The translations under genes and the position numbers were made by a program. This document shows positions 1 through 10,899 of a stretch of 64,000 bases of DNA, one piece after another. The notes beneath the pieces are model-generated. The model was given only the letters and a program-made list of their open reading frames with translations. It did no database searches and had not been told where the DNA came from. This stretch comes from Drosophila miranda (taxonomy: Eukaryota; Arthropoda; Insecta; Diptera; Drosophilidae): assembly GCF_003369915.1 (NCBI RefSeq), contig NC_046675.1, positions 3,534,001-3,598,000 on the forward strand, given 5' to 3'. Each line of letters begins with the position of its first letter. Position 1 is the stretch's first letter.

Positions 1-52
1 AAAGCAAACAAAGTTATTATTAAAGAATGATCCACAATACTTTTGGCTCTCC

Positions 53-3000
53 TTACCTCTTCTTTTGCGACTCGTTGGCCTTGCTCAGTGACTGCTGGAG
101 CGCACGCTGGGCATCTTGCAGGCCACGCGCCGTGCTGCCAAAGTCCTCGAGGAATTCCACTTTGCGCTGGGCAAAGAGCACCTTCTGCTCCGGCTCAATA
201 TCGGCGCGAGCCATGAACTTGTCCATGATCTCCACGACCTCCTTCTCGTCCACAGTCGGCCGTTGCAGGGCCAGATCGATCATCTGGAGAGCGACTCGAG
301 TGTTGGCCGGATCGCGTTCCAGGGCCTGTTGCAGGGCAGCTAGACCCGCATCGAGATCGTGGCAGATCTTGTTGAGAAAGCGTGCATACTTGATGGCCAG
401 GCTGCCGGCAATGGCCTTGTTCTTTGTGCTCTCGATATAGTGCTGGTAGAGCTCGCGGCATTTATCCAAGGAGCCGCGGCGACGCTCCACATTGATGCGA
501 CGATATGCCACCTGGAGGATATTGGGGCAGCGCTGCTCGAGACGCTGCAAAACATCGGCGGCGCCATCGAAGTTCAGCTGCAACTCCTCAAAGGCGGCCC
601 ACATGAGATGCATACTGGGCTTGTCCGGATGATGGATGTGACAGGCGCGACGGTAGACATCGCGGATGCGCTCAACGACACTGCTTTGATCCTCCAACGA
701 CTCCAGATAGCGGAGCATCTTCAGCCAAAACTCGTCGTACAGAGCGCAGGCGATGAGGCAGCGCTCAAACAGAACCACCACCCGCTCGCGATCACCCTTC
801 TCGATCTCGAAGTCCAGATATTCCTTCCAGTTCTTCAGCTGGGCTCGCTCTAGGGGCTTCACATGGAAATAGGGCCGTTTGATGCCTTCCTCGAAGGACC
901 AGCGAGCAGTGACCGCTCCGATGGTTGCCTTGTGGACCTTGCGACGCGCGGATATTACCTTATCCTTGATGACGGTCGCCTCCTCCTCGGTGAGAGTGCT
1001 AAGATCGCTGAAATCGATCTGAGACGCCGGCTTTGAAGCTGGGGGCGATGACTCGCTTTCGGTCAGATCGGTGGTACTTTCTGATTCATCGACAAGTGTT
1101 TCACTACTATCTTTTGGCGACTTACCAGCCCCGCCACTGCTTCCACTTCCACTTCCACCTCCACCTCCAGACTCTTTCTTCTCCCGCTCACCCTTCGTTG
1201 CCTCCTTGGAGCTGCTGCTGCCGCTGTCCCGCCTACTCTTCGATGAGGATTTCGACGATTTGCTGTGCAGCCGGTCGTAGAGTTCCTTGCGCAAACGTAT
1301 GATCTCCTCATGGCCAATGCAGGCGGTAATTGTCTGCTGATTGATCACATCCTGGAAACTGCAATCAAAGAAATGGGTTAATGGTTAACCACAAGGAAGC
1401 GGCTCTCACTCACTTGTCGAAGTGTGCATTGTAGCCCTGTGTGGGTATGGCCAAGAGCCTATCGTAGATCTGTATGACGCGCTGATAGCGCTTCGAGTCG
1501 CTCTCCCAGCGCACGAAGGCGTCCCAGAGCTTGTCCGAGCGGAATTCCAGGCCGCAGGCCTTCACCGCCCGCTCGTATTGGCTGCGGATGAACTGCTCCT
1601 CGTCGCTGCTCTGCTTCACGTGCGTCAGATAGTGTATCCATAGATCCACCGACAGCGGTATGGCCTCCAGTCCGCGCTCAAACACCTACTCGATTTTTAA
1701 GCATTTTTCGGGAACAATTTTGGGTTTGATTTTTTATTTTTTGATCGATTGCAGAGGAGAAATATAGGAAATTTTGTATAGTTCATAAATCAACGGTTGT
1801 GGTAGCTGTTGGCACTTAAGGGCTATCTATCGTATCTTTTGGATGTAGATTGAATGGTGTTTCGAGCTTAGGAGCTAACTTAAGGCGACTTTAAATACAA
1901 GACACACAGACACTTTGAGCACAAAACACTTTTCCGTGTTTCCGTTTAAGATTAAGATACAAAAAAAAAAACTTCACACTGAGACTTAATAAATTTCATT
2001 TAAACGCCATTTGTACTTACTTACGGACTGTACGAGTACGAGTACGAGCACGAGATGCGATCGAGGATCAGAACACTATTTTATCAGTTCGTGTTGAAGA
2101 GGATGTAGTAGTAGGAGGAACAGTAATGCGACCGAATGCGATACGAAGAGAGGCAGTAGAGTGGCAGTAGAAGAAAAGACGAAACGAGCAAGCAGCATTC
2201 GACTAGTCGAATCAGTCTTCCAGCTTTCTCTCAGGCCGCTCTCAGAGAGGTCAAAGGGTGACCAAAGGGTGTGGTGTCTAAACTGATCTAAGCTACAGGA
2301 CAACGAGCGGGTGTGTGACTATGTGCGACACAAACGGTGAGGATACTGCTACGGTACTGCTAGGATATCGTTGAAGCTACAAAAAGATCCCGACTTAAGC
2401 CACGGTAGGCCGAAGCTTTGGAATACCCTTGCAAATAGCTAGCATTCAACAAGAAAAGATTTTCTCTTGGGTATATAAACAAGTTTTAAAGGTGCAAAAC
2501 ACGGTAAGCCAAGGAAAGAAACAGGTAGAGCAGACTACTTTTTCATGGAATCTGTTAAGGGTGGGTATTCCATTTAGGTTAATAGATGGACAAGACCGAG
2601 CAAGACAGAAGCAGACCCTCTGTACCTCTCAAATATAAAGGATAATGCTCTTTTGCAAGGATATATTGAAGTGTTGTTGAATTTGAGGGAATGAAACTGC
2701 AACAGAAATCAAATCAATTGTGTTTTAACTATCCAGATAGTGTTACAGTCTCATTCCCGAAGCAGACCCTAACTGGAGGCTAAACTGACGGCTAGACTGT
2801 TTTGTTTTTTTTTTGTAGATGGTTGCATTTATTGAATGTATATTTTGTTTCGTTTTGTTGTTTATTCGGTAATAATAATCATAATAAATTGCATTTAACA
2901 ACAAATATCAGTATGGAATTTCAATTGTAATCGTAATTGTAAGCGTACATACAAGAAATTGCGAAACAGATTTAAATGTGTGTGTGTTGTTTTTGGGGGG

Positions 3001-4978
3001 GTACTCACCTTGTAGCAATTGGCCTTGAGGCCCTTCCGCTTCTCGTAGTCCGCGTACTTCCGCCAGTAGCCGTAGCAGTAGGGATAGTGCGAAAGGAATG
3101 TGTCGTAGGCCTCGCGTGCCGCCTCCGCATCGGACTGGAGCACGATGAGAGTTTAATAACAATTATGGTACATTATCTGTGGCACACTCACCTCACTATC
3201 CACATATTGCAGCAAGTATGTCCAGCCGGTAAAGTCTGTGGGATCGTCTTTGACCACCCGCCAGTACTTTTCGAGATCGGGCAACTTCTTTCGCTCCTTT
3301 TCCTTTTCTTTTTCTTTTTCCTTCTCCTTCTCTTTTTCGGCCAAGTCCTTCTCCTTCTCCTTCTCTTTATCCTTCTCCTTATCACGCTCTTTGTCTTTTT
3401 TCTTCTCCTTGTGCTCGGCGTCTGTTTGGGAAAGTATCAGGAAAATGGTTTTCTATCAGCGTTAGACGACTTACCATCTACTTTGGGCCGCTTCTCCGAT
3501 GGCGGGGCATCGTTGCTCTCTGTGGTCGGACTTCCCGGATTGTACTGTTCCACGGACTTCTCCTTTGTGCTGGCTGCTTCGCTGCTCTTCTGCTCCGCAT
3601 TGTCCTTGGCCTCCTCCGCCTGTTCTTTTTCTGCTTTGCGCTTTGTCGAAGTCTTCGGCTCACCCGCATTATTGTTATTATTGTTGTTGTTATTATTTGA
3701 AGGCAACTCATCCTCGGATATGACCTCCGCATCGGCGGGCAACTCGGCGCGTTGGGGTGCCGGCAGCTCTTCGTCGGAGACCTCCTCGGCATCGTTGATC
3801 TCTGGTTTGGTGGGTGGAGGCAGTTCATCCTCTGAGATTATCTCTGTGTTGACTATTGTGGCATTGCTGGTGTCGGCCTCATCACCCAGACTCTCTGCAA
3901 TGGCATGATGCAAGCTGGAGTCCTCCGACGAGTTCAATTTCTCCCCATGGGGCTCCAAGGCCTCCACGTTGTAATCGAAAGCGGCCTTTTTGCTGTCACT
4001 CTCATCGTTGCCCCCAACGGAGGGCAAACTATTGGCATTATCCCCGGCCAGGGAGGCTAGCAGCGTGTCTACGCCACCCTCGGCACGACTCTCTTTGATA
4101 TCATCACTCGTTTCGGAATGCTGTTCGGCCACTGTGCCAAACGGAAAGGAGGAACTCTTCTCGTCCACCCCGGTCTCTGTCGCCGCCATCATTTCGATAT
4201 CATCGTCCAGCTGGTGCTGGAGATGGGCCAACTCATCGTAATGCTGCTCTCGGACAGGGGCCTCCTGGAGCGAGGACTCGCGCATTTGGTCCTCGTCCTC
4301 CTCATCCAAAACCATGGCAGTTTCGTTGCTGATGACTGTTTGTGGCAGCTGCTGCTCGGGCTCTTCCTCTTCAGAAACGCTTACCTGCAAGGCGTATTGA
4401 AAATGATTAGAAAATATTTTAGGACATCAAATGCAATGCTGTGGCGATGGCTTCGATTGCTACATCAGTTGGCCCTTGCAGAAAATCATGTGCTGTGGGG
4501 CATCATATGCGAATGGAACAACGCCACATCCGCATGAAGACATGCATTTTTTCTCATCAATTGTAGCAGGAGGAGGAGGTGACTGTGGGCTGTGTGTCTG
4601 CTGTGTGGGTGTACTGACCTGCGCGTGTCGCCTGGATGTGCGCTTGGAGGTCCTTGTGGACACTGCAAGAGCCGGTGCTGGCGGTGATGTGGCCTTTCGG
4701 CCGGAGCGTGTGCGGCGACCTGGAAAAATAGTCAACCTTTACGTTAGTCCATGCGGTTTACATAAACTGTACTCGATGTTGTGGTTTTCACTGCCGCGTG
4801 ATTATCTCTCGTTTCGCTTTATCTTTATTGCTTTTCTTCCAAAAACACTCCGTATGCTATGCTCAACGTTAACGATTAGCTGCTGACTAGTTATTTGCAC
4901 ATTAGACTAGAACTGCGGCAATTATTTGACACAAAAATAAAATTTACCTTCCATCAAAACGTTTTCGCCGGACGCCAT
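53..4978 (-). CDS. Prp39: Prp39, U1 snRNP-associated splicing factor (HAT repeats), 7 coding exons
   Basis: Nuclear pre-mRNA splicing factor; the family acts with U1 snRNP at 5' splice sites. I read the exons as 4978-4948, 4719-4619, 4384-3475, 3421-3192, 3134-3009, 1685-1414 and 1358-53. All have GT-AG borders and keep one frame, giving 991 residues. The start ATG opens [11 protein letters not shown]. Residues about 45-347 are acidic, low-complexity and hold a run of Asn. Then comes a Lys/Glu tract, followed by HAT (half-TPR) repeats such as [33 protein letters not shown] and [13 protein letters not shown]. The family signature FDNFQD forms across the exon 6/7 junction. A Ser/Gly-rich insert (about residues 575-640) interrupts the HAT array. 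The intron at 3008-1686 is the longest. The last codons read AAG AAG AGG TAA, but AG|GTAAGG is also a good splice donor, so the protein may continue left of the window. The N-terminal extension is long compared with vertebrate PRPF39. Confidence 0.93.
1686..3008 (-). other. Prp39 intron 5, no gene seen
   Basis: This 1.3-kb intron separates HAT-coding exons 5 and 6. It holds A/T runs and a short GAGTAC/GAGCAC repeat near 2033-2052. The open frames at 2076-2303 and 2429-2638 have no domain, no splice context and no coding-like codon choice. I see no nested gene. Confidence 0.6.
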
Positions 4979-5011
4979 ATTTAGTATTAGACACTAGAAT
5001 TTGTCGATAAG

Positions 5012-5090
5012 ATATACGGTCTGACCCTCAGAAATATACCGAAAAATACCGTCTCATTTTCAAAATATACCGTAAATATACCGATTGAAA
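5012..5090. promoter_or_regulatory. Prp39 upstream region with an ATACCG array and a Motif-1-like site
   Basis: Just upstream of the Prp39 start lie four close copies of (T)ATACCG and one reverse copy (ATACGGT). Next to them is GGTCAGACC on the minus strand, which resembles the Drosophila housekeeping Motif 1 (GGTCACACT) with mismatches. There is no TATA box. A DRE-like TTATCGAC sits near 5002-5009 on the minus strand. The features suit a constitutive promoter, which is an inference. Confidence 0.45.
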
Positions 5091-5340
5091 AAACGAACTT
5101 AGCCCACTTGAGCCCCCTCTATTTAAACAGTTCAGCGACTTGAGGTGAATGTCGGAAAACCATTATGTTATATAAGTTTGCATGCCACTTTTCTTTTGAA
5201 CTTAAAAAAACTCCCCATATCTTTCACTTGAACTGCGCTAAAATTATTCGATTTTCTTTATTTTCGGTGGAATATTAAAATACCTCTTTGGTCCACAATG
5301 GGCTAAGAGTTCTCCGTCAAGGATTGAAATCCATATTCCT

Positions 5341-5640
5341 CCATTTTGATATTCGATTTGATATTACTAGCTAGCTAGAGCTTCATTATCTGGACACATA
5401 ATTATATCCAATTGATAGATAAATTTTCTAGAAGATATGCATATTTTAAGGACTCCTTGTCTAAAACAAGGTTTAAGCAAAAAAAGTGACAATTTTGATA
5501 TTCCGTTGAATAATGCTGGCTAACTAAATTTCTCAATTAGTTTTACCCCATTGATGAATCAATTTTCTCCAAGATTAACTTCTTTTAAGTACTCCCATTT
5601 ATTGTATTTTGACCAAAACACAGTTTAAGCAAAAGAGCTC
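5341..5640. repeat. Diverged tandem duplication, two units of about 150 bp
   Basis: Unit 1 is about 5341-5489 and unit 2 about 5490-5640. They share, in order, ATTTTGATATTC, a GCTAGCTAG/GCTGGCTAACTA block, ATTGAT followed by AATTTTCT, TTTTAAG-ACTCC, and AA-ACA-GTTTAAGCAAAA. Substitutions and small indels are many, so the duplication is old. The origin (satellite remnant or transposon interior) is not recognisable. Confidence 0.6.
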
Positions 5641-6059
5641 AACAAAGAAACAGTCGCAAAGTTGTCGCGACAATGTTGCTGGTATTTGAAGACTTGTTGC
5701 TTGTCAACCGGAGTATGGGCATTTGTATACCCTATTTCGTTAACTGAATATGAAGATTATCTTTGAGCCACAAAAATCAGTGACATAATACTGGTCGTCA
5801 TCATCAAAGAGAGGTTTTTGGGAGGATTGCATGCGAGATGTGCATGGAAACAAGGGTTTTCCTGTGGAGTGGGATCAGGGGATTACACATGTGTCCAAAG
5901 GATCCCCATATTCGTTGTTTACTTGTTCATTCCATCGATTCGCTTGCCAGGGGCATACTAGATCATATGGGACTGCTAGTCCAGGGCCAGCGACGTGACT
6001 CCTCCCAGCTCTACACGCTCATTTCCATCGACTCGGGCTCGAATGATGGCCTAATGGTT

Positions 6060-6490
6060 ACCGACATATGTCGAGAAGAGCAGACGCCTCGCCTTCATGG
6101 CATGCACGACAATGTTGGGAGCTAAAAGAGGAAACGTTTTAGAACACAGCTGAATAGAAGAGACAGCTGGGCACGGATATGCTTACCGGTCGTAGCTAGT
6201 GGGATGTATGGCACGTCCTTGTCGGCGCCACATTGACTGCACGGCTGGCTTTAGGACGATGGTGTTTACAGTAGCCAGTGTGGGTCCCAGTTTCCAGTCA
6301 TACTTCAGCGATAGTCTGCTCTGTGGTCAGATTAATGGTTTGAAATGTGTTGCCCGATTTGCTCTTGTGTCATTTACTTGTTGATGAACAGTCAGTGTAG
6401 AGCACCTCCGGGGTGGCCTGGGGCTGAGGCAGGGCGGAGTAGTGGGCCACAGCTACGGCAAAGGGCGCCGCAGGTCTTCAAAACCGCCGT
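6060..6490 (-). pseudogene. Fossil of mitochondrial aldehyde dehydrogenase (ALDH2/Aldh type)
   Basis: Three pieces on the minus strand follow the order of Drosophila Aldh. The first, about 6480-6375, reads AHYSALPQPQATPEVLYT and continues as LFINK after a one-base frame shift; it matches the start of the mature enzyme (..SLPQPQTSPEVLYTGIFINNEW). The second, about 6310-6240, reads DWKLGPTLATVNTIVLKP, matching the cofactor-binding WKLGPALATGNTIVLKPAEQ. The third, about 6150-6085, reads LKR then, in another frame, PNIVV, matching NLKR...SPNII. The DNA between the pieces is far shorter than in the gene, so large parts are deleted. Frame shifts and stops rule out function. The active copy is not in the window. 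Whether it was a retrocopy or a DNA duplicate cannot be told. It sits between two divergent genes. Confidence 0.8.
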
Positions 6491-6599
6491 TAACGGGAAA
6501 ATCTTCCCACAAATCTAAAATAAAGAATACTTTGTCTTGTTCCGCAATTGAGATGGCAGTGCTTCGATAAATCGCGACAGCTGAACGCTGTCACAACCA

Positions 6600-6735
6600 G
6601 CTTCTCAATATCGATGCTGTTATCGATGCTCTCGTGCGATAGTATGCGCGCTATCGATAGATGCTGAAAGCAGCCCTGCCAGAGAAGCATCTTTTCCAAC
6701 ACTGAGCGCAAAATGGCGACTCAAGAATCGTAAGC
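6600..6735 (+). promoter_or_regulatory. DRE-type promoter of the zinc-finger gene
   Basis: A perfect DRE palindrome TATCGATA lies at 6652-6659. Two more ATCGAT cores lie just upstream, near 6609 and 6621. This is the DREF-binding signature of Drosophila housekeeping and growth genes. No TATA box is visible. A short upstream frame at 6713 (ATG GCG ACT CAA GAA TCG TAA) follows. Its end, GAATC|GTAAGC, could also be a splice donor, so a short alternative first exon is possible. Confidence 0.6.
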
Positions 6736-6959
6736 GTGACAAAAACAACAAAGCCGAGGCGCATTTCACAATAATTAAATGTTTTTTGTGCAATTCGTGC
6801 GTACGTTTCCCCGGAAAACAACCAGAAATGTGTGAATCAAGGACCCAGTGACAGTAGAAAGTGGGCCAGTGCTAGAAATTCACCAGCGACAGCCAGAAAT
6901 CAGACAGTTTGGCAATTGAAAACGCCGACCGCATAACCTGTACGTGTACGTAGTGGCGA

Positions 6960-9724
6960 ATGGAGTGTAAAGGAAAAGGCAAGAGAATGAAAGAAGAGGC
7001 GCCAAGCAAGAAATTGCCGCCTAAAATGTATGGCGGGGACTGCACCCCCACCAAGGCGGCACACGACGAGATTCTCAGCTCCCTGCTGCGCATTAACAAT
7101 TTCGATTCGATATCGAGCATCAAGGATGAGTCTCTGGATATTGATCTATCCGCCTGCGTGACCATCAGCTCCGCGAGCCTCGTCAACGGCAACAGCCTCT
7201 CGTCCACGGACTTTTGGCGCGTGCTCGACGAGAGCGCCCAGAACAACACGGAGCTCAATCTCTCCGCCGACGTGTGCCGCGATGACCTGGTGGCGGGGCC
7301 CAGCGCTAGCATCGTGGCCCGTGATCTATCCAGTGACAATCACAGCTCCGAGTTCAATGTGACTTTCCTGCGGCCAGAGCCGCCGAATGCCTTCACCAAT
7401 TCCCCCTTCAAGAAGACTTCATCCTCGACCTGCACGACGCCGGTGAAGCTGTCGCCGGAACAGATGCACATGCAACTGATGCCCCAGCCGATGCAACGCA
7501 AGCCCAAGCTGCCGGCGGCAACGGCAGTGCGTCTGAAGGTCTTCAAGGAGGAGCCGCTCGAGGAAAGGCCGCTGCCAGAGCTCAAGCCACTCAATGTGGT
7601 AACCAAAGTGGAGGTCTGCGAGTCGGATTACATGCCGCCAGCCTTTACCATCTTCCAGCAGCCGAAGCCGGTGGCGACGACGTCCGGAGAAGCGTCCAGC
7701 ATGCCGCCGCCAATATCGACGGATGGCAATGCGAAACCCTTCGAAGTGGATCCTGTGCCACTTCACAAGTGCCTGGACTGTAATGGCCTGCTGCTGGAGA
7801 GTCCCGAGGAGTTGAGCAAGCATGAGGCGGCCGGCCATCGCCTGCGCATGACATACAAGTGCAACGAATGCCAGCGCGACTTTGAAATGCTCGCCGGCCT
7901 CAAGAAGCACCTCAAGACGCATCGCACCGAGGGACGCAAGGACACCTGGAAGAAGTGCCCCGACTGTGGCAAATGGTAAGTACCCATGCTATAGCTCTGC
8001 CCCAGATCCCACTCTAATCGGCTCGCTTATCCCTCGTTTAGCCTCAAATTGGGAAGCATGTGGATGCACCGTAAGATTCACAGCGACAACAAGAAGTATC
8101 AGTGCGATATTTGCGGCCAAAAGTTTGTGCAGAAGATCAATCTGACGCATCATGCACGGATACACTCATCGGAGAAGCCGTACGAGTGCCCCGAGTGTCA
8201 GAAACGCTTCCAGGAACGCTCCCATCTGCAGCGCCATCAGAAGTACCATGCCCAAACGCGTTCCTATCGCTGCGAGAAGTGCGGCAAAATGTACAAAACC
8301 GAGCGCTGCCTCAAGGTGCACAATCTGGTGCACTTGGAGCAGCGCCCCTTCGCCTGCACCGTCTGCGACAAGAGCTTCATTAGCAACTCGAAGCTGAAGC
8401 AGCACTCGAATATCCACACTGGGATGCGACCCTTCAAGTGCAACTACTGTCCGCGGGACTTTACCAACTTCCCCAACTGGCTGAAGCACACCCGTCGCCG
8501 CCACAAGGTGGACCACAAAACTGGCGAACACCTCGAGAACATTCCCTCGTATTGCTCGAAAAAGTCGACCACCAGCAAGGCACAGAAAGCCGCCGCAGCA
8601 GCTGCAGCGGCAGCAGCAACAGCCGCAGCGAATGGGGATGGAGATCCTGGGGCCTCAACGGATGGCAAAGCCAAGTCCAGTCCTGCAGCAGCTGCGACGG
8701 CGCCACCGCCAGTGAAACAGGCTCGCAAAAAGAAGCAGCCACAGCAGGCCACCCTGGCCGCCTTGGGCATCACCTTGCCGGCGGGCACTGCACTCCAACA
8801 GGTGCACCCGGCGCCCTCAAAGGCCTCACAAGGATCCCAGCAGGAGCTAACCACTGTATTGGTGACATTGCCGCCTCCACCCCCCAAGCAAGCGAAGACC
8901 AAACGCGAACGCAAACAGCCGGCACCCAAGCAGCTGCAGCAGAAGCCACAGACACAGAAGCAAGCCCAACTCCAGGCCCTGATGGAGCCCATCGCTTGTC
9001 CCACGCTGCCGCATATTAAGAAGGAACCAGTGCATCCACAGGGCCCGTTCTTGGATCTGCACGGCCTCAGTCTCACATCGGCCGAAGAACTGATTATGGA
9101 ACAGGCCCTAGAAATGGAAGAGTGCGGACTGTATGATGCGCCCAATTCCAATACGGAAATGGGAACATCGGACAATGCCATCTCCGATTCGGCTGCAGCC
9201 CTGCACTTTCAGATCAAGAACGAGCTGCCCGACGAGCTGCTCCCAGATGAAGAATTTTGTAAGTTAAAAATGATCCTCCCCGTAACGAAAAATGTTTGTA
9301 ATTCTCGCTTCTCCTGTTTGCAGTGCCTTGTAAGCCCAGCGATCGCCTAGCTTGCCCCTCACTCGAGTCGTCGCCGTTCTCATCCCCTGCCTCCATGGAG
9401 CTGACTGCCGTCTCCTCCAACAATGGCAATTCGCATGCGGGACCGGTGCGCTCTGGGAACTACTATCTCCCAGCCTTCACGCTAAATGCGCAGGGAAAGC
9501 TGAGCCACACGTCGCACAGCTCCCCCTCCTCGGGTCTGTCGGTGAGTGGGACGACGAGTGTGTCGGCCGCCTCCACCACGGTGTCGATGGTGAACGTGCC
9601 GCTGCTGGTGCGCTCGAATCAAATGTTGCCTTCGGTGGATACATTGCTCTTCACCACACAGACTGGCGGAAGTCGGTTCTTTACCGGAAAGTCGGCGACC
9701 ACGGCCACGTCCCATCTGACATGA
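6960..9724 (+). CDS. C2H2 zinc-finger protein, eight fingers (CG1647-like), 3 exons
   Basis: Probable nuclear DNA-binding regulator. Exons are 6960-7975, 8042-9258 and 9324-9724. All borders are GT-AG and the joined frame encodes 877 residues. Introns are 66 and 65 bp. Eight C2H2 fingers lie at about residues 270-492: HKCLDC, YKCNEC, KKCPDC (split by intron 1), YQCDIC, YECPEC, YRCEKC, FACTVC and FKCNYC, each followed by the paired histidines. Canonical linkers such as HSSEKPYEC and HTGMRPFKC are present. No ZAD or BTB domain is visible. The N-terminal 265 residues are acidic and Ser-rich. After the fingers come a poly-Ala run (about residues 518-535), Pro/Lys/Gln-rich sequence with the basic block KQARKKKQP, and a Ser/Thr-rich tail. 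I place it as the orthologue of D. melanogaster CG1647 from memory. The ATG at 6960 is the first long in-frame start. Confidence 0.92.
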
Positions 9725-10083
9725 TCGGGCGGCGGCGTTTGCTGCCCGCCTCAACGATAGAACGCCTCAACGATCTCCTGTGTCTTAGTTAAGTTTAGCC
9801 CTATCGACCACGCAACGACCGCTGGCAATCATATACAAGCAATGGATGAGTGATGAGTGCTTGGTCCGTAGTCCGTAGATAATAAGAGTACGACGCTACA
9901 TTTGTTTAAGGATCTAGACCCTAAGCCGAGTTCAGAATAGCCCCTAAGATGGATTGAGTGTATATATAAACCATTCTATATACATATATTATATGAATAT
10001 GATTTATGATTTGTACGCTTCACACCAATAATAAATTTCGTACATATTTTTAGTATAAAAAACAAAAGAAAACAGGAAACAAC
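9725..10083 (+). other. Zinc-finger gene 3' UTR and convergent intergenic strip
   Basis: The stretch holds no open frame worth calling. An AATAAA at 10030-10035 fits the 3' end of the zinc-finger transcript. The convergent CheB gene stops at 10084, so the two 3' ends lie within about 60 bp and may overlap. I see no clear plus-to-minus AATAAA for CheB here. Confidence 0.5.
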
Positions 10084-10815
10084 TCAAACTTTGTAAATGT
10101 CGCCTATAATCTCGAAGCAGATGTTCGGTAGGCGACTGGCCCCGCTCTGATCGAAAGCATTGAAGCGGATCCGGGCTTTGTAGCGTCCATTCCGGAATGG
10201 TCCCGAGGTGGAGGCCCTCAAGGACAGCATAAACGGCTCCAGCTGTAATTTCGTCTGCAGAAACACACAAAACATACATTTGGAAATTCGGAAATATTTT
10301 TCAAACAGAATGGAGGGAGGCACCTACACCAGGGTAAAGGACACATTTATCCTTTACATCTGCGGAATTCGTAAAGTGTTGGGTCCAGAACTTGTACCAA
10401 TACTGCTTCTCGTCGTACATGCTCTTGCAAAAGTCCTTCGACACCAAGGAGAAGACGGTGGACTGCCAGGTGCCTCTGTCGAAATAGAGAAGGGTAATGG
10501 ACATCTATAATATGGTGGGAATAGTTTGAAGTTGGCATTACGAGGAGCCCTCGACATCACCTCCACACGATCTTCGGGTTGAATATTCCACGCGCACGTC
10601 ATGCTTCCTGCGATGTTTACACCGTCCGCATTCATGCTTCTATTTAAGTCTGACAAGTCGAACATGCCATGCTGATTGAGAGTGCCTTTTGCCTGATTCG
10701 GGCAATCACTGAAGATTTTCTCATCGGCCACCAAAAGTTCGTAGGTCCCTGCACTCGAATGGCCAACGATCGCCAGCAGCAGGATGGCATCCAAAAGAAT
10801 TACGTGTAGGAACAT
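10084..10815 (-). CDS. CheB-family secreted chemosensory protein (CheB98a-like), 3 exons
   Basis: CheB proteins are secreted, ML/GM2-activator-like proteins of Drosophila taste hairs, thought to help carry or present lipid pheromones. Exons are 10815-10561, 10504-10328 and 10254-10084, all phase 0, giving 200 residues. A signal peptide, MFLHVILLDAILLLAIVG, leads. The family pattern follows: TYELLVADEKIFSDC, FDLSDLNRSMNADGV, AWNIQPEDRVE, LLYFDRGTWQSTVFS, KDFCKSMYDEKQYWYKFW, KDKCVLYPG and ICFEIIGDIYKV at the end. Length and three-exon layout suit the family. The start is the ATG opening the signal peptide; a TATATATATA run about 36-45 bp upstream supports a short leader and argues against the longer upstream frame. 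By family and presumed chromosome arm it is most like CheB98a, but this was not aligned. It stands alone, with no CheA gene or second CheB seen. Confidence 0.92.
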
Positions 10816-10850
10816 TTTGAAAATATGCCCAAAAATGGTAATGGCAATCT

Positions 10851-10860
10851 TATATATATA
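10851..10860 (-). promoter_or_regulatory. TATA box of the CheB gene
   Basis: TATATATATA lies about 36-45 bp upstream of the CheB ATG at 10815. Transcription would then begin near 10830, leaving a leader of only about 15 bases. This supports the chosen start. Confidence 0.6.
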
Positions 10861-10899
10861 GCCTCCATAAGTATCGCGAATGGTCGGCAAAATAATAGT

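Noticed and set aside
3153-3465. Lys/Glu repeat region of Prp39 exon 4 as a separate gene in other frames
   Set aside because: The repeats keep several frames open, but only the Prp39 frame joins at both splice sites.
8438-9181. Long frames on both strands inside the zinc-finger gene (up to 245 codons antisense)
   Set aside because: Shadows of the GC-rich, Ala/Gln/Pro-coding exon 2.
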